This document shows, piece after piece, positions 63,674 to 64,000 of a stretch of DNA of 64,000 nt. Source of the stretch: Symsagittifera roscoffensis (lineage: Eukaryota > Xenacoelomorpha > Acoela > Convolutidae); NCBI RefSeq assembly GCF_963678635.1, contig NC_087068.1:40077649-40141648 (forward strand), read 5' to 3'. The notes beneath the pieces were generated by a model, which saw only the letters and a program-made list of their open reading frames with translations, was not told the origin of the DNA and made no database searches. The position numbers and the translations under genes were made by a program. Every line of letters begins with the position of its first letter. Positions within the stretch are counted from its first letter, which is position 1.

Positions 63674-64000
63674 CAATCTAATCCAAACAGTTTCCTGATC
63701 AAACTAATTTTAATGGCTCAGAATCACGTGCGTAAAACTCTTATAAAATCGTCAAAATGTGAAAATTTTCGGAACAAAGATCATCGACAAAGCAGAAGGC
63801 TAACCAAGGAAAACTTTGCTACTAATATTGTAATCAAGAAAAATTCAAGCACAAGAAAACCAAGAACAAGAAGTCAAATCAATGGATCCAAATGATCCAA
63901 ATCGTGAGTTTTAGTTATCTAGATTAGTTCTCAAAAAATATCTAAGTTTGCCAGTAAAATACAATTTTTATGCCTATGATAACAGAAAAGATTGGCCAAA
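63674..64000. other. Unassigned AT-rich DNA
   Basis: The 94-codon frame ending at 63,895 is Lys/Arg/Ser-rich and starts inside the MITE; not credible as a gene. Confidence 0.4.

Overview
The window looks like repeat-dominated nuclear DNA from an invertebrate animal. It is AT-rich, has no operons or ribosome binding sites, and its largest open frames belong to retrotransposons of the Pao/BEL and Ty3/gypsy types, with hAT-like and Tc1/mariner-like DNA transposons around them. I cannot name the species. Only three short stretches look like possible host exons: a cadherin-tail-like terminal exon at about 59.9 kb, and two weaker minus-strand candidates at 17.8 kb and 55.1 kb.

Layout. 0-3 kb holds palindromic GAGCGG repeats and a hAT-type MITE. 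3.06-9.96 kb is a decayed minus-strand gypsy element (Gypsy-1) with both LTRs. 10-18.8 kb is mostly small repeats: a 490-bp foldback, several hAT MITEs with exact 8-bp target duplications, and G/C homopolymers. 19.2-28.46 kb is a young minus-strand Pao/BEL element (BEL-1) with nearly identical 440-bp LTRs. 28.5-35.6 kb is a nest of repeats including a dead Tc1-like transposon. 35.67-43.71 kb is a plus-strand gypsy element (Gypsy-2) whose 5' gag-protease module is present twice. 44.86-45.59 kb is a foldback with Tc1-like ends. 45.7-53.4 kb is an old plus-strand BEL copy (BEL-2) related to BEL-1. 53.4-64 kb is mainly unassigned DNA with four further repeat copies.

The most interesting system is in the BEL lineage. 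BEL-1 has an intact 227-codon frame between its 5' LTR and gag. The diverged BEL-2 has homologous sequence in the same relative place, partly amplified as a tandem array of about 604-bp units. The predicted protein has the strand/helix order and several landmark residues expected of an SGNH-hydrolase-like fold, with altered catalytic blocks. I therefore propose a BEL lineage carrying a 5' accessory SGNH-like gene; this is inference from reading alone. BEL-1 also has an exact in-frame 32-residue duplication of its reverse transcriptase YMDD box and a tRNA-like A-box/B-box segment inside each LTR.

Gene logic. In each LTR element the expected order is leader, gag (capsid and zinc knuckles), protease, reverse transcriptase, RNase H and integrase between LTRs, with a tRNA primer site after the 5' LTR. 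All three large elements have stops or frameshifts in pol, so none looks autonomous as it stands. The MITEs, foldbacks and the hairpin-ended repeat RepC have no coding capacity and would depend on enzymes encoded elsewhere.
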